Below, in pieces: positions 1 through 9,839 of a DNA stretch of 64,000 bases. How positions within the stretch are numbered: the stretch's first letter is position 1; each line of letters opens with the position of its first letter. The stretch comes from LLD-282 sp964395835 (GTDB lineage: Bacteria > Pseudomonadota > Gammaproteobacteria > Berkiellales > Berkiellaceae), in assembly GCA_964395835.1 (NCBI GenBank), contig CAYNBJ010000001.1:124001-188000 (forward strand). Direction: 5' to 3'. The notes under the pieces were generated by a model. The model saw only the letters and a program-made list of their open reading frames with translations, made no database searches and had not been told where the DNA came from. Both the position numbers and the translations under genes were made by a program.

Positions 1-556
1 CTATCTCATAAGACTGGACTCCATAGTATCGATCTTTTATACGCATAAAAATATTCTTTTGATTATAAGACCGAATATTTCTGTAAAATGTTTCTAAATG
101 TTCAGGATATGAGGTTTTTACAACACTAAAAGATTTTTTAATCGAGTCAAGATAATCATTATAATCTTGCTGCGAGTGCACCTGATCACGCATAAACGAA
201 AGTTTTCTCAAAACAAGAGAGACATCGCTAAACTCTCTTTTTTCTAATAAATGATCTTCAATAATACATAGATGTTCAAGTGATTGTTCGCTGACTATTG
301 CCTGAATTTTACGCTCTGCACTTGTTTGTGCAAGAAAAAACCCCAAAAACCCCGCGCCAGAACTGTATTGAACAAAAGCAGAAAACCATTTTAGTGGATA
401 GATTATCCATATTAAAACAGATACAGAGACCGCGAGACACTGATAGATCGAAACTTTGATGTAATTAAATGATTTTTGAACACGGAGTTGACGATCAATT
501 TCTATCACCACATGATTCAAATTGATATCTAAGTTTTGTGTTTTGTGCGTCAACAT
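1..556 (-). CDS. Unknown membrane protein, partial (runs off left edge)
   Basis: An open frame starts at an ATG at 556 and stays open to the window edge, giving at least 185 residues; the C-terminus lies outside. No family is recognised. Two hydrophobic stretches at about residues 40-62 and 70-86 look like a membrane hairpin, and the rest is charged and helical. It lies 79 bases downstream of the 572-aa unknown gene on the same strand, so the two may be co-transcribed. No clear Shine-Dalgarno sequence precedes the ATG. That it is a real gene is inferred from the long open frame and the membrane segments. Confidence 0.6.
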   Translation of the reverse strand, partial: MLTHKTQNLDINLNHVVIEIDRQLRVQKSFNYIKVSIYQCLAVSVSVLIWIIYPLKWFSAFVQYSSGAGFLGFFLAQTSAERKIQAIVSEQSLEHLCIIEDHLLEKREFSDVSLVLRKLSFMRDQVHSQQDYNDYLDSIKKSFSVVKTSYPEHLETFYRNIRSYNQKNIFMRIKDRYYGVQSYEI

Positions 557-635
557 ACATCATTCAAAAAATCTTTTTTTCAATTTAGCATTCGTTTGTA
601 TTTTTTGCTAAAAACACAGTTTAGTAACAAAATGA

Positions 636-2354
636 TTATGCAATTTTTTTAGGACAGATTGTCTGATGAGAAAGATTAGATATCTGTGCGATATGATTGA
701 AATTCATAAAAAGTAATGGAGCATGCTTGTTCACAAGTATCACATCGTCCATATTCTCAGGAACGCTGTTTCTCATTTCAAAAGCCTCTGGAGAAAAATC
801 TCTCACAAGAAGAAAATCCTCTTCAATCCTCTGTGCTAAAGCTTTCTGTATCCCCAATAGCCCCTTGGCATCATCGTGATCAAAATCATTATTATTACAT
901 TTTCTCTGCAAAGACTTATCTGAAAAACAACAATAATCAAAAAAACTTAAACAGGTCAAAAAATCTACAAAATAATATTGTCGTAAATTATCGATCATTT
1001 CTAAAGACTTTTGATGTTCATATTTTTTACATATGGCTTTCTGCAAAAAACATAAATACTGCCCAGGAGCGACTGAAAATGGAAGTATAGTTTGAGCAAA
1101 AAAAACAAATTTCTGAATGGGCTGCAAACCTCTATAGTTTTCCAACAGACTGTGATTGCGCTGCCTTAAGCTTAGAATATCCTGATCAGCAAAAATTTCT
1201 TGAAAAATCCTTTTATAAAAATCGTTTTGAATTAAAGAACGTGGTCCACAATATCTTTGGGTAAAAAGATGTGGTGCTTGCAAATCTTGTATCAAATCAT
1301 CAAAACATAGCAGTTGTGGATAGAGCTGTTTCATTTCTGAAAAAAATTGATATACCAAAAACCTCAGTAAATCTTCAGTCCATAAGAGATGCATATAATC
1401 ACAATGTTCAATTAACATATCCCAACTAAACACTCGTAATGCATTTTGAGATTTATTGTTATTATAATTTTTACGTAAAAAGTTCCAGCCTATTCGATCA
1501 TACATAGAAAAATTGGATTTTATCTGCCAATTCCATAAATTCTCAATAAGATTGTACTTATGAGCAACAGATGTCTCTTTTTGAGTCCTAAAAAAAGATT
1601 TTTTTTCTCTATAGTCTGAAAAAAGAATACTCATTCGATCGAAACAACTCAAACGCGGCTTATCGTAATCCAAAAGATATTGATTCACAGCAGCGAAAAT
1701 TTTTTCAAGTTTTCCTTTTAATAAAACACCATAATGCTGCGATGTATCATAATTTCTATAAAAAAGTTCTTGCAATAATCTTTGAATGCGATCTGACATA
1801 GTGCAATCGACCTGTGTTCTGAAAATGATGAGCCAGTCAAAAAAGATAGAATAATCGAACGTAATATGTTGATAAGTAGCACTTTGGAAACAGAAAAGAC
1901 CTTTTTGGACGAGAGCAAAAAGCAAAAATCTTGAAAACATCGAGCGCGCTAAAGATGAAAATTGATATTTCTTGCAATCTTCTATAGAAAAATGTGGGCT
2001 TTTGGGGACACTGAACGGGTCCATGAAAGATCTTAATTCTGCAAAAGGTTTATCATATATGCTGTCATCTCTCATAAACGAAAATGCTCTACGATATCTG
2101 GATAAAAGAGCAATCAGATCTTTATCGTCAAGATTCAGTCTTTGCTGAAAACAAGTGCAGCGGTTTGATGCTAAAGAATCAAAAGATAATACAAATAACT
2201 TCCCCAACGAATGGTCACGAAGAGGTGTCATAGATCTCAAAGAAAACTCTAACCAATCCAAGTTAGAGTGAAATTGTGTCAAGCTCAAATTTTGATTTAA
2301 AAACAGATCCATATCGCTCGCTGTCTCGTACGTAATATAAAATGCCGCGCTCAT
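636..2354 (-). CDS. Hypothetical 572-aa protein
   Basis: A long intact open frame encodes a protein rich in Phe, Tyr, Leu, Gln and Asp, with many aromatic residues spread through its whole length. There is no signal peptide, no membrane segment and no motif I recognise. The composition suggests a soluble, mostly helical protein. It is followed on the same strand by the partial membrane protein at 1-556. The ATG at 2354 has no good ribosome binding site, so the exact start is uncertain. Function unknown; it could be a lineage-specific or secreted host-interaction protein, but nothing in the sequence proves that. Confidence 0.6.
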   Translation of the reverse strand: MSAAFYITYETASDMDLFLNQNLSLTQFHSNLDWLEFSLRSMTPLRDHSLGKLFVLSFDSLASNRCTCFQQRLNLDDKDLIALLSRYRRAFSFMRDDSIYDKPFAELRSFMDPFSVPKSPHFSIEDCKKYQFSSLARSMFSRFLLFALVQKGLFCFQSATYQHITFDYSIFFDWLIIFRTQVDCTMSDRIQRLLQELFYRNYDTSQHYGVLLKGKLEKIFAAVNQYLLDYDKPRLSCFDRMSILFSDYREKKSFFRTQKETSVAHKYNLIENLWNWQIKSNFSMYDRIGWNFLRKNYNNNKSQNALRVFSWDMLIEHCDYMHLLWTEDLLRFLVYQFFSEMKQLYPQLLCFDDLIQDLQAPHLFTQRYCGPRSLIQNDFYKRIFQEIFADQDILSLRQRNHSLLENYRGLQPIQKFVFFAQTILPFSVAPGQYLCFLQKAICKKYEHQKSLEMIDNLRQYYFVDFLTCLSFFDYCCFSDKSLQRKCNNNDFDHDDAKGLLGIQKALAQRIEEDFLLVRDFSPEAFEMRNSVPENMDDVILVNKHAPLLFMNFNHIAQISNLSHQTICPKKIA

Positions 2355-2591
2355 GCATTCGCAAGCAAATCAAGAGCTCAAAGCTATGCAGAGAATATTC
2401 AGAATTTTGCAAATTATGAATATAATAAAATAACAAACGAGTATACATCACTACTCTTTTTAAATCAATCACTTACAGAAAGCGCGGCAAATAAAAATCC
2501 TACGGGGATATATAAAGTTACAATTTGACATTCTGTCATCGTACTCCAACTTCTTGATAGTGAGCGATGCAACGGCGTTCTTGCAAAAAAA

Positions 2592-3230
2592 CTAACGCAT
2601 GTTCAAATAAAAATCACAATACTGCATCAAGAAACAGTCCTTGCAAAGAGGGGATCGCGCTTTACAACGCTCTCTGCCAAAAAAAATCACATAATGATGG
2701 AAGGATTTTTTATATGGATGAGGGACGATTCTGTGCAAATCGTTCATCATCATATAGGGAGTCCTTGCTTGGGAAAGAGCCAGTCTCTTGACCACTCTGA
2801 AGACATGTGTGTCAACAGCAATAGTCTCTTGTCCAAAAGCTTCATTTAAAACAACATAGGCTGTTTTTTTTCCAACGCCCGCTAAACTTTCTAAAAGCTC
2901 TGCAGAATTTGGAACCACCCCATCAAACTCATCAATTAATTGCTGACTCATAAGTCGCAAATAGCGCGCTTTTGAACGATAGAGCCCTAAAGCAGATAAG
3001 AGTCTTTCCAAATCAAAAGTGGAGTAATTCAATAAATCTTGAGGTGTTTTCACAGATAGAAAAAGATTGTCTGTCACCTTATTAACGGCTTTGTCTGTTG
3101 TTTGAGCCGATAATGTGACAGCAACTAGCAACTGATACGTATTTGTATAATTCAGAGCGATTTTTGCATGATGGTAATGCTGCTCTAAAAGAGCGCAAAT
3201 ACTCGCAATGTTATTCTTTTGAGCGTCCAT
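2592..3230 (-). CDS. nth: Endonuclease III
   Basis: DNA glycosylase/AP lyase that removes oxidised pyrimidines in base excision repair. The 212-aa length is normal. The helix-hairpin-helix 'LESLAGVGKKTA' carries the catalytic Lys, and 'VDTHVFRV' carries the catalytic Asp of the HhH-GPD fold. The C-terminal iron-sulfur loop is complete with spacing C-x6-C-x2-C-x5-C ('CKARSPLCKDCFLMQYC'). The start overlaps the end of the rnfB-like gene by 20 bases, so the two are translationally coupled. The neighbourhood metG-rnfB-nth is familiar from Gammaproteobacteria. Confidence 0.95.
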   Translation of the reverse strand: MDAQKNNIASICALLEQHYHHAKIALNYTNTYQLLVAVTLSAQTTDKAVNKVTDNLFLSVKTPQDLLNYSTFDLERLLSALGLYRSKARYLRLMSQQLIDEFDGVVPNSAELLESLAGVGKKTAYVVLNEAFGQETIAVDTHVFRVVKRLALSQARTPYMMMNDLHRIVPHPYKKSFHHYVIFFGRERCKARSPLCKDCFLMQYCDFYLNMR

Positions 3231-3744
3231 AATCTTTCATGGCCTGGATTGTCTGCTGATGAGACTCGATCTGCTTTGCACGTTGGCGGGAAATACGCTG
3301 TGATTTATTTTCAATATTTTTTAATGTTTGATCACGGCTTGGCAATACCTTTGTCCGTGGCTTGACCTCAATACATTGCGTTGGGCAAACAGGAAGACAC
3401 AACTCACAACCTGTACAATCTTGGGCAATCACTTGATGCTCATAATTCAACACTCCGACAATCGCATCCACAGGACATGCACGCACACATAAGTGACATC
3501 CTATGCATTGATCAACAGATACAACAGCCTCTAAAAAGGTGGGAGACTGAACAATTGGTGCTGTAGGATAATCAAAGAGATGCGCTAAGGCATCAGCTAC
3601 CTTTTGTCCGCCAGGACGGCATTTTGTAATGTCCCGATCCAGGCCTTGCGCCAAGGCCTGTGCATAAGGCGCACATCCATGATACCCACAAGCCTGGCAC
3701 TGTGTTTGCGCTAAATGCTCCATAATCAAATCAACTGATGGCAT
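3211..3744 (-). CDS. rnfB: RnfB-like iron-sulfur protein
   Basis: A 177-aa ferredoxin-type protein related to subunit B of the Rnf/Rsx electron transport complex. The N-terminal Fe-S domain begins 'CQACGYHGC' with a fourth Cys about 16 residues on. It is followed by two 4Fe-4S ferredoxin motifs, 'CIGCHLCVRACP' and 'CTGCELCLPVCP'. The membrane helix that begins canonical RnfB is missing, so the protein should be soluble. No other rnf subunit is present in the window. Stand-alone copies next to nth and metG occur in Legionella- and Xanthomonas-type genomes (recalled, not checked). Its redox partner is unknown. Confidence 0.85.
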   Translation of the reverse strand: MPSVDLIMEHLAQTQCQACGYHGCAPYAQALAQGLDRDITKCRPGGQKVADALAHLFDYPTAPIVQSPTFLEAVVSVDQCIGCHLCVRACPVDAIVGVLNYEHQVIAQDCTGCELCLPVCPTQCIEVKPRTKVLPSRDQTLKNIENKSQRISRQRAKQIESHQQTIQAMKDYGRSKE

Positions 3745-3760
3745 ATCGCACTCGGCTATT

Positions 3761-5743
3761 TTAAGAAATTAAAGCGCCAGGTGTCAGATCTGGGCCTAAT
3801 AAAGGTTTCAAAGTTTCATGATTATGTGCAGATAAAATCATACCCTGTGAGAGACCTACACTCATTTTTCGAGGAGCAAGATTGACACAAACCACAACAT
3901 ATCGACCAATCATCTCTTCAGGATTGACATAAGCTTTTATTCCCGAAAAAACTTGAATAGGCTCTGTTTGTCCAATATCAAGCTGGAAGCGTAAAAGTTT
4001 TTCTGATTTTTCAACCGCACTACACTCAAGAACTTTTGCAATCCGTAAATCAACCTGAGCAAAAGTCTCAATTGAAATGACTGGTTTTAAAGCCGGAGCA
4101 GATTTAGGCTCCTCTATGACAACCTGCGCCTGTTGAATAGGGGTTTGATTTTGTGTTTCTGAAGACATCACTTGCTCCTGTATATGCATTTTATCTAAAC
4201 GTTGTAAAAGGATTTCATATGGCGATAGCGCCTGTTCGTTATAAAAGCCAAGAATTTTATCACTTAAAGAAGGAAGAATTGGGCGCATAACAAGAATTAA
4301 CTGTTTAAACATCAAAAGTGTTTTGCTAAGAGCTTGCCATGCTAAAAGATCATGAGGATTGTTTTTCAATAACGTCCATGGTGCTATCTCTGTCAGGTCT
4401 TGATTGAGTAAATCCATATATTTCATAACATGTTGACAAACAATATGATACTGGCGCTCCTGATAAGCTTGATCAGTTTTTTGGAGGAAATCCTCAGGCA
4501 AATGAATTTGAGAACTTTCGACAAGACAGAACTTTCCATCAAAAAAATTCTGCAATAATTTTGAACATCTCGATAAAATATTCAACGATTTTCCGACCAA
4601 ATCGCTATTAATTTTATCAACACATTCATCAACATCAAAATCAATATCATCAATTGTGCCATTCATTTTTGAGGCTAAATAGTAACGAATTGCATCAACG
4701 TGAATCGCTCTTAGTAAATCTTTAGGATCGATAGATAAACCACGAGACTTGGACATCTTTTGTTTTTTAATTGTTAAAAATCCATGCACAAAAATTTTCT
4801 CAGGTGTTTTAAGACCTGCGGCATACAACACAATCGGCCAAAAAACGCAATGGAAATAGGCAATATCTTTTCCAATAAAATGAATTAAAGCAGATTCAGG
4901 ATCGCGTAACACACTTTCGAACTCCAGAGAAGATTGAGTAAATAAGAGATCAAATATCGATAAATACCCAATAGGAGCATCAAACCATACATAGAAATAT
5001 TGTCCTTTACGATGTGGCATTTCAATACCGTGGTAGGGACTATCTCTTGTAATATCCCAAGATCGTAAAGGCTCATAGAGCCATTCCTGTAATTTTGCAA
5101 AAACAGCATCCGGTATTTTTCCTGGTAAATACTCTTTCAGCCAAGCACGATAAGATTCAAGCCGAACAAACAAATGCGTTGTTTTTCTTAAGACAGGTTT
5201 TTTACCAGAAATGATAGAATAAGGATCTAATAAATCTGTGGGCTGATAAGTTTTTCCACACGATTCACAGCTATCTCCATTTTGATCTGGTGCATGACAA
5301 AACGGGCATGTTCCTTTAATAAAACGATCTGGCAAAAACAAACCTTTATGCTCATCAAAATACTGCTCAATCTCTTTTTCTTCAAAAATATTAGTCTGGG
5401 AAAGACGTTCGTATATTTTATAACACCACTGCTGATTTTTCTCAGTATCTGTACGCCCGAAAAAATCCAAGGAAATGTTATAAGATTGCAAAATTGATTT
5501 ATGCTCATGATACACTCGATCGACCAGTTCTCGAGCACTCATCTGCTCTTTTTCTGCTCTAATCATAATCGGTGTGCCATGGGCGTCGTCTCCTGAAACG
5601 AAATAAACATCATGACCTAATCCACGTTGATATCTGACCCAAATATCGGCATCAATATTTTCAATCAAATGTCCCATATGTAACGACCCATTTGCATAGG
5701 GTAAGGCGGTAGTAACAAAATATTTTTTTTTCTTTGGTGACAT
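3761..5743 (-). CDS. metG: Methionine--tRNA ligase
   Basis: Charges tRNA-Met. The class I catalytic core has the HIGH motif as 'HMGH', a zinc knuckle of two CxxC pairs ('CPFC', 'CESCG') and the KMSKS loop 'KQKMSKSRG'. A C-terminal EMAP/Trbp111-like tRNA-binding domain is present ('VDLRIAKVLECSAVEKSEKL'). I place the start at the ATG at 5743 (MSPKKKKYFVTTALPYANG). The frame stays open 13 codons further, but that extension is hydrophobic and not conserved in the family. The length of about 660 aa is normal. It is first in a row of same-strand genes with rnfB and nth. Confidence 0.96.
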   Translation of the reverse strand: MSPKKKKYFVTTALPYANGSLHMGHLIENIDADIWVRYQRGLGHDVYFVSGDDAHGTPIMIRAEKEQMSARELVDRVYHEHKSILQSYNISLDFFGRTDTEKNQQWCYKIYERLSQTNIFEEKEIEQYFDEHKGLFLPDRFIKGTCPFCHAPDQNGDSCESCGKTYQPTDLLDPYSIISGKKPVLRKTTHLFVRLESYRAWLKEYLPGKIPDAVFAKLQEWLYEPLRSWDITRDSPYHGIEMPHRKGQYFYVWFDAPIGYLSIFDLLFTQSSLEFESVLRDPESALIHFIGKDIAYFHCVFWPIVLYAAGLKTPEKIFVHGFLTIKKQKMSKSRGLSIDPKDLLRAIHVDAIRYYLASKMNGTIDDIDFDVDECVDKINSDLVGKSLNILSRCSKLLQNFFDGKFCLVESSQIHLPEDFLQKTDQAYQERQYHIVCQHVMKYMDLLNQDLTEIAPWTLLKNNPHDLLAWQALSKTLLMFKQLILVMRPILPSLSDKILGFYNEQALSPYEILLQRLDKMHIQEQVMSSETQNQTPIQQAQVVIEEPKSAPALKPVISIETFAQVDLRIAKVLECSAVEKSEKLLRFQLDIGQTEPIQVFSGIKAYVNPEEMIGRYVVVCVNLAPRKMSVGLSQGMILSAHNHETLKPLLGPDLTPGALIS

Positions 5744-6076
5744 AAGAATGAATAGACTTAAGATGATAAGAAATATCCACAAAACTTACCACAAATTGCA
5801 GCATCCAACAATCTTTATAGATTTTTAGACCTGTTTTTTAACAAAATCGCAATAATCACAAAATTTCATACTTGAGAAAGCTGCGTTCAAAGTTTTCAGA
5901 ACCTATACCAGCCTATCAAACCCGGCTCATCACAATCTAAATAGCCCCATGATGAAAACACCGACCTGAGAAGTCAATTATTATTCACAGTTGATCAGAT
6001 TGAGAGATAGCTGGCCATCCCATAACTTCTAATGCTATAGTGAAAAAAACCATGCTTGAAATTTTAAAAAATTATT
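5744..6076. other. Gene-free divergent intergenic region
   Basis: 333 bases between divergent metG and the membrane-protein gene at 6077. No gene is visible. A possible extended -10 (TGCTATAGT, 6033-6041) with a weak -35 (TGGCCA, about 6012-6017) lies about 35 bases upstream of the gene at 6077. Confidence 0.4.
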
Positions 6077-6721
6077 ATGTCAGATCAATCATTAAAAATT
6101 GCGTCTTTGAGTCATAGATTGAATATGCTAGGTAATTTATGCATGAACTGCGCATTGGCAGCACTGTTTATATATTTTTATCCTTCCGCATCTGTAAGTA
6201 CTATACTCACGATTTCTGCTCTCTATACGATCAGTTATTACTGTCTGATTACCCCGATCATTTATTTTGTCTGTCGAAAATTTTATAGGCAAGATATCAT
6301 CACAGAAAGATTATTCGAAATGGCTCTCTACATTGCCTTAGTCATAGGCTGCTTTTGGTATTATCAACCACTGTATCCCGCGATCACACTCATCGCCTTT
6401 CTTCATGTAACAAATTATCTTTGTCTGATTATTTTTCATTACCGCTTAGAAGAAGCTGAAAAAACTCAAAGTATGCTGATTTTTTCAGACATTATAGGAT
6501 TTCTCCTCCTAGCAACGACAATACAAGCAATTTTGCAAACGAGTCAAATCACACAATTACCGGATCATGTGATTTGGAGTGTTTTCAAAATGACAGATGG
6601 ATCATGGAGCACATTTTTTCAAAATTTTTTAGCGTTAATGCTGATCCAAGGCGTAGTGCAGTTTCCTACAGATAGTTATCGTGCCTTTATAGAGTGGCAC
6701 AATCAAAAAAATGCACGCTAA
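6077..6721 (+). CDS. Multi-spanning membrane protein, unknown
   Basis: A 214-aa protein with about six hydrophobic segments spread along its length, consistent with an integral inner-membrane protein. Charged turns such as 'CRKFYRQDIITERLFE' separate them. No family is recognised. It converges on the photolyase gene and overlaps its end by four bases. A possible extended -10 promoter lies just upstream. Transporter or structural roles are both possible. Confidence 0.6.
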   Translation: MSDQSLKIASLSHRLNMLGNLCMNCALAALFIYFYPSASVSTILTISALYTISYYCLITPIIYFVCRKFYRQDIITERLFEMALYIALVIGCFWYYQPLYPAITLIAFLHVTNYLCLIIFHYRLEEAEKTQSMLIFSDIIGFLLLATTIQAILQTSQITQLPDHVIWSVFKMTDGSWSTFFQNFLALMLIQGVVQFPTDSYRAFIEWHNQKNAR

Positions 6722-8166
6722 GATCGCAAACGCGAATATCGTTTTAACGCCTCATCGCGGCACGCGGCCAAATCAAGAATGGGCTTTAAATAAAGGCCCT
6801 GATTTATAAGATCGCGGCCCTCAATACATGCGCTCGGCTCATGAATATATTCAACAGGAATCGATCTCAATTCAGGCAGCCATGTCTTAACATATACACC
6901 CTCAGGGTCAAATTTTTTACCCTGCAAGATCGGATTAAACACTCTAAAATAAGGCGCAGCATCCGATCCGCTTCCAGCCACCCATTGCCAACTTCCACTG
7001 TTATTGGCACGATCTGCGTCAACAAGTGTATCTAAAAAGTACGCCGCACCTTTACGCCAATCAATCAGCATATGTTTTGTTAAGAATGATGCCACTATCA
7101 TACGTGTACGATTATGCATATACCCGCTTATCCACAACTCTCGCATAGCTGCATCAATAATAGGAATGCCAGTTAATCCCTTTTTCCATGCCCTAAAAAA
7201 GTGAGGATTCTCATTCCATTCAAAATGATTAAAAATTTGTTTGAAATTATGCTTCTCTAAAGAAGGATGATGATAAAGGAGATAGTAAGAAAATTCTCTC
7301 CATCCCAGTTCAGATAAAAAATGCTGCACATCTTCTTGATAATGAATATTATCTTGCATATACATCATGCAGTCATTCCATAATTCATATGGGGAAATTT
7401 CGCCTAAAGCTAAATGAGGAGATAAGCGTGAAGTCGATGCTGGATAATCTGGTCGATTACGCATCTCTTTATATCCTCGTATGCCATTTTCTAAAAAAGT
7501 GGCCCACCGAACGCGAGCACCCTGTTCACCTGGAGTCCAATATGTATCAAAATGAATAGCCCAGTTGGGTTCTGTTGGACAAAGATTCAAATCTGAGAGC
7601 CGCAACTTGAAAGAGCACTGAGGTGTAAAAAAAGATGTCTGCTTGGGAGAGATGTCTGGGGGCATACGTGGCACAATTTGACGTTGTGCACGTTTCCAAA
7701 AAGGCGTGAACACTTTCATAGAGGCCCCCTGATCATTCAAAAGAGTCCAAGGCTCGATTAAGAGATGCCCACTTTCATAAATTAAATCACAACCAAGTGC
7801 AGCTAAACGAGCTTTGAGTTTTTTATCAGACTGCATCACGTCAAGCTCATACAGTGTAGAAATAAAAATAGCATCTATCCCTTCTGTTTGGACTAATCGA
7901 CATAGAATCTCAAGATGATCACCGGCAAATAAACTGAGTGAAACCTGAAATAATGACTGCAGTTGCTGATCAAGAGCGCACAAAGAATGATGGAGCCACC
8001 ATTTTTGCGCACTTCCAATATGAAATAAGTCCTGATGATAACAATATACAAAACCAACAGTATGAGATCTCTCCAAACACGCCGAAAGAGCATAGTGATA
8101 ATGAATACGTAAATCCTTTCTAAACCATAACAAACTTTTTTTATATTTTTTCATGCTATCACTCAT
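6718..8166 (-). CDS. phrB: Deoxyribodipyrimidine photo-lyase
   Basis: Light-driven repair of cyclobutane pyrimidine dimers. The 482-aa length and domain order fit class I photolyases: an N-terminal antenna domain beginning 'LLWFRKDLR' and a C-terminal FAD-binding helical domain with 'IDAAMRELWISGYMHNRTRM' and 'NSGSWQWVAGSGSDAAPYFR', the strongest family signature. The ATG at 8166 is chosen because AAGGA lies six bases upstream. A cryptochrome of the same superfamily cannot be excluded, but the intact FAD-domain signature favours photolyase. It is unexpected in a bacterium that otherwise looks intracellular. Confidence 0.93.
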   Translation of the reverse strand: MSDSMKKYKKSLLWFRKDLRIHYHYALSACLERSHTVGFVYCYHQDLFHIGSAQKWWLHHSLCALDQQLQSLFQVSLSLFAGDHLEILCRLVQTEGIDAIFISTLYELDVMQSDKKLKARLAALGCDLIYESGHLLIEPWTLLNDQGASMKVFTPFWKRAQRQIVPRMPPDISPKQTSFFTPQCSFKLRLSDLNLCPTEPNWAIHFDTYWTPGEQGARVRWATFLENGIRGYKEMRNRPDYPASTSRLSPHLALGEISPYELWNDCMMYMQDNIHYQEDVQHFLSELGWREFSYYLLYHHPSLEKHNFKQIFNHFEWNENPHFFRAWKKGLTGIPIIDAAMRELWISGYMHNRTRMIVASFLTKHMLIDWRKGAAYFLDTLVDADRANNSGSWQWVAGSGSDAAPYFRVFNPILQGKKFDPEGVYVKTWLPELRSIPVEYIHEPSACIEGRDLINQGLYLKPILDLAACRDEALKRYSRLRS

Positions 8167-8254
8167 GACAATTCCTTCTGGTATTCCAACTCAGCGTTCC
8201 TGAAATGTCAAGTCAAGACAATATGCTTTATCTGCTTGATCTACACATGATTTT

Positions 8255-9052
8255 TTAAAACAATTGCGTATCTAATTGCATATGTTTTGCGATAGAAGGA
8301 TGTAATTTTTTGATACGATCAGCTATCACATAGGGTGGATTAATTAACAACATACCGGCAGCGCTTAATCCGCCCTCGTCGGAACTCTGTCTTTTTCTAT
8401 ACTGCACATTCAGGGTTTTGTCCGGCCAAAGCTGTCTTTTTTGAAAAATATCCTCCATCAAAACCGCCCTTTTTCCGATAGGGTACCATAGGGCGACGCA
8501 AGCCTGTGGTTTCAGCGTGTGAATTTTCACGAGCAGATGGGCAATTTCCTGATATTCTTCTGGTCGTTCATAGGCTGGATCGATTAAAATGACTAATCTT
8601 TTTAACGGCTGGTGCAAAAGATCGCTCAGCCCACTAAAACCATTTTTATTTTGAATGTGGATCTGATCGAGACAAGACATTCTTTTTAAAAGAGCCTCAT
8701 AAATCTCTAAACTTTTTTCAAAAAGCCAAAGCTTGTCATGAGATCTTTTCAAAAATTTGGCTATGCAAGGAGAGCCTGGAAAAAACTTTTCATCTTGCAA
8801 ACTCTTATGAAGAAAAGCCCAATAAGTGGCTGCTTCAGATTCTGCAAAAAATTTACACTCAGAAAACAACGCTGCCCCTTCTTGAAATTCATAAGTCAAT
8901 TCATCTAAATCATATAAACCCAAACCACTGTGAGTCTCAATGATATCTAAAGAGGCTGGTTTTTTTTGAGCGTATTCGATAATCCAAAACCATATCAAAT
9001 GTTTCCAAAAATCTGCAAAATTTCCCGCGTGAAAGGCATGTTTGTATTTCAT
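8255..9052 (-). CDS. rlmJ: 23S rRNA (adenine-N6)-methyltransferase RlmJ
   Basis: Methylates A2030 of 23S rRNA using S-adenosylmethionine. The protein starts 'MKYKHAFHAGNFADFWKH', the signature N-terminus of the YhiR/RlmJ family, and has the SAM-binding segment 'DIIETHSGLGLYDL' and the catalytic 'LIDPAYE' (DPPY-type) motif. The frame is open 61 codons upstream of this ATG, but that part overlaps the DUF1653 gene and is not conserved, so the start at 9052 is preferred (265 aa). It lies seven bases downstream of the DUF1653 gene, probably co-transcribed. Confidence 0.93.
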   Translation of the reverse strand: MKYKHAFHAGNFADFWKHLIWFWIIEYAQKKPASLDIIETHSGLGLYDLDELTYEFQEGAALFSECKFFAESEAATYWAFLHKSLQDEKFFPGSPCIAKFLKRSHDKLWLFEKSLEIYEALLKRMSCLDQIHIQNKNGFSGLSDLLHQPLKRLVILIDPAYERPEEYQEIAHLLVKIHTLKPQACVALWYPIGKRAVLMEDIFQKRQLWPDKTLNVQYRKRQSSDEGGLSAAGMLLINPPYVIADRIKKLHPSIAKHMQLDTQLF

Positions 9053-9059
9053 AAAAATT

Positions 9060-9287
9060 TCAACCTGGAATTTCGACTTTTTCAGAAACAAACCTAAACC
9101 GCTTCTGGACATGATGATGAACTTCAACATCTTCAATAAACATAGAAAGCGGCCTAATCCAAAGGCCATGATCTCCGTATAATGCACGATAAACAACGTA
9201 ACTTTCCAAACTCTCTGAATGCTTGGCAATCTCAATAACTTGATAATACATTCCTTTATAATGCCGATAGAGACCAGGACAAATCAT
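9060..9287 (-). CDS. DUF1653 domain protein
   Basis: A 75-aa protein starting 'MICPGLYRHYKGMYYQVI', with 'VVYRALYGDHGLWIRPLSMF' and an ending typical of the DUF1653 family, whose biochemical function is not established. Family members fold as a small beta-rich domain. The frame is open for 30 more codons upstream, but only the part from 9287 matches the family. The gene immediately precedes rlmJ, suggesting a shared transcript. Confidence 0.85.
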   Translation of the reverse strand: MICPGLYRHYKGMYYQVIEIAKHSESLESYVVYRALYGDHGLWIRPLSMFIEDVEVHHHVQKRFRFVSEKVEIPG

Positions 9288-9839
9288 GTTTTTTCTTCTT
9301 AACGTTTTCAAGATATATATTCGAAGATTGTAACATAAGATCACACAATATTTGAGCTCTCCGAGCTTAAGGATCAATTCAAAAAAAAAAGGATTGTGAA
9401 AAGCTGATACAGGCCCATTGATCTTTTTAGCCGCATGCTCTTATGATTTGCAAAAAATTGAGAAGCAATCCGCAAAAACACCTCCTCATAAACTTGCAAT
9501 CTTTTTATAAAATTTATCAGGCTTTAGAGGACATCTTGAATGATCACCACTTGAACTCAATGCACGATAACACATTTTAAAAAGATCATTCCAACTGCTT
9601 CCCAGATCTTTTAATCAATGAGTTTTTGATAAGGATTCTCGTCATTGGCCTTTTTGATAAATGCCCACAACTGTTGGACAAACGCCAGAAAGCACTTTCT
9701 AAAAGCGATTTAATTCACTCCATTTTGTCAATCTGTGAGATCACAAAAAAGAGACCCTGAGGGTCTCTTTTTTAAATCCGCAAACTAAAAGTCTCAGGTG
9801 CATCAAAGGACTCATCTCCTGACTCTACTGTGAGTGAGG
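9288..9839. other. Gene-free region
   Basis: About 550 bases between the DUF1653 gene and the end of the 949-aa gene. No open frame with coding features is visible. The right part holds a terminator (9745-9773) and a tract shared with the flank of the second giant gene (about 9774-9835 versus 13159-13215). Confidence 0.5.
9745..9773 (-). terminator. Rho-independent terminator of the 949-aa gene
   Basis: A perfect palindrome: GAGACCC, loop TGA, GGGTCTC, flanked by A6 and T6. It would work in both directions. It lies about 65 bases after the stop codon of the 949-aa gene and has a close relative at 13126-13158 at the same place behind the paralogue. Confidence 0.85.
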
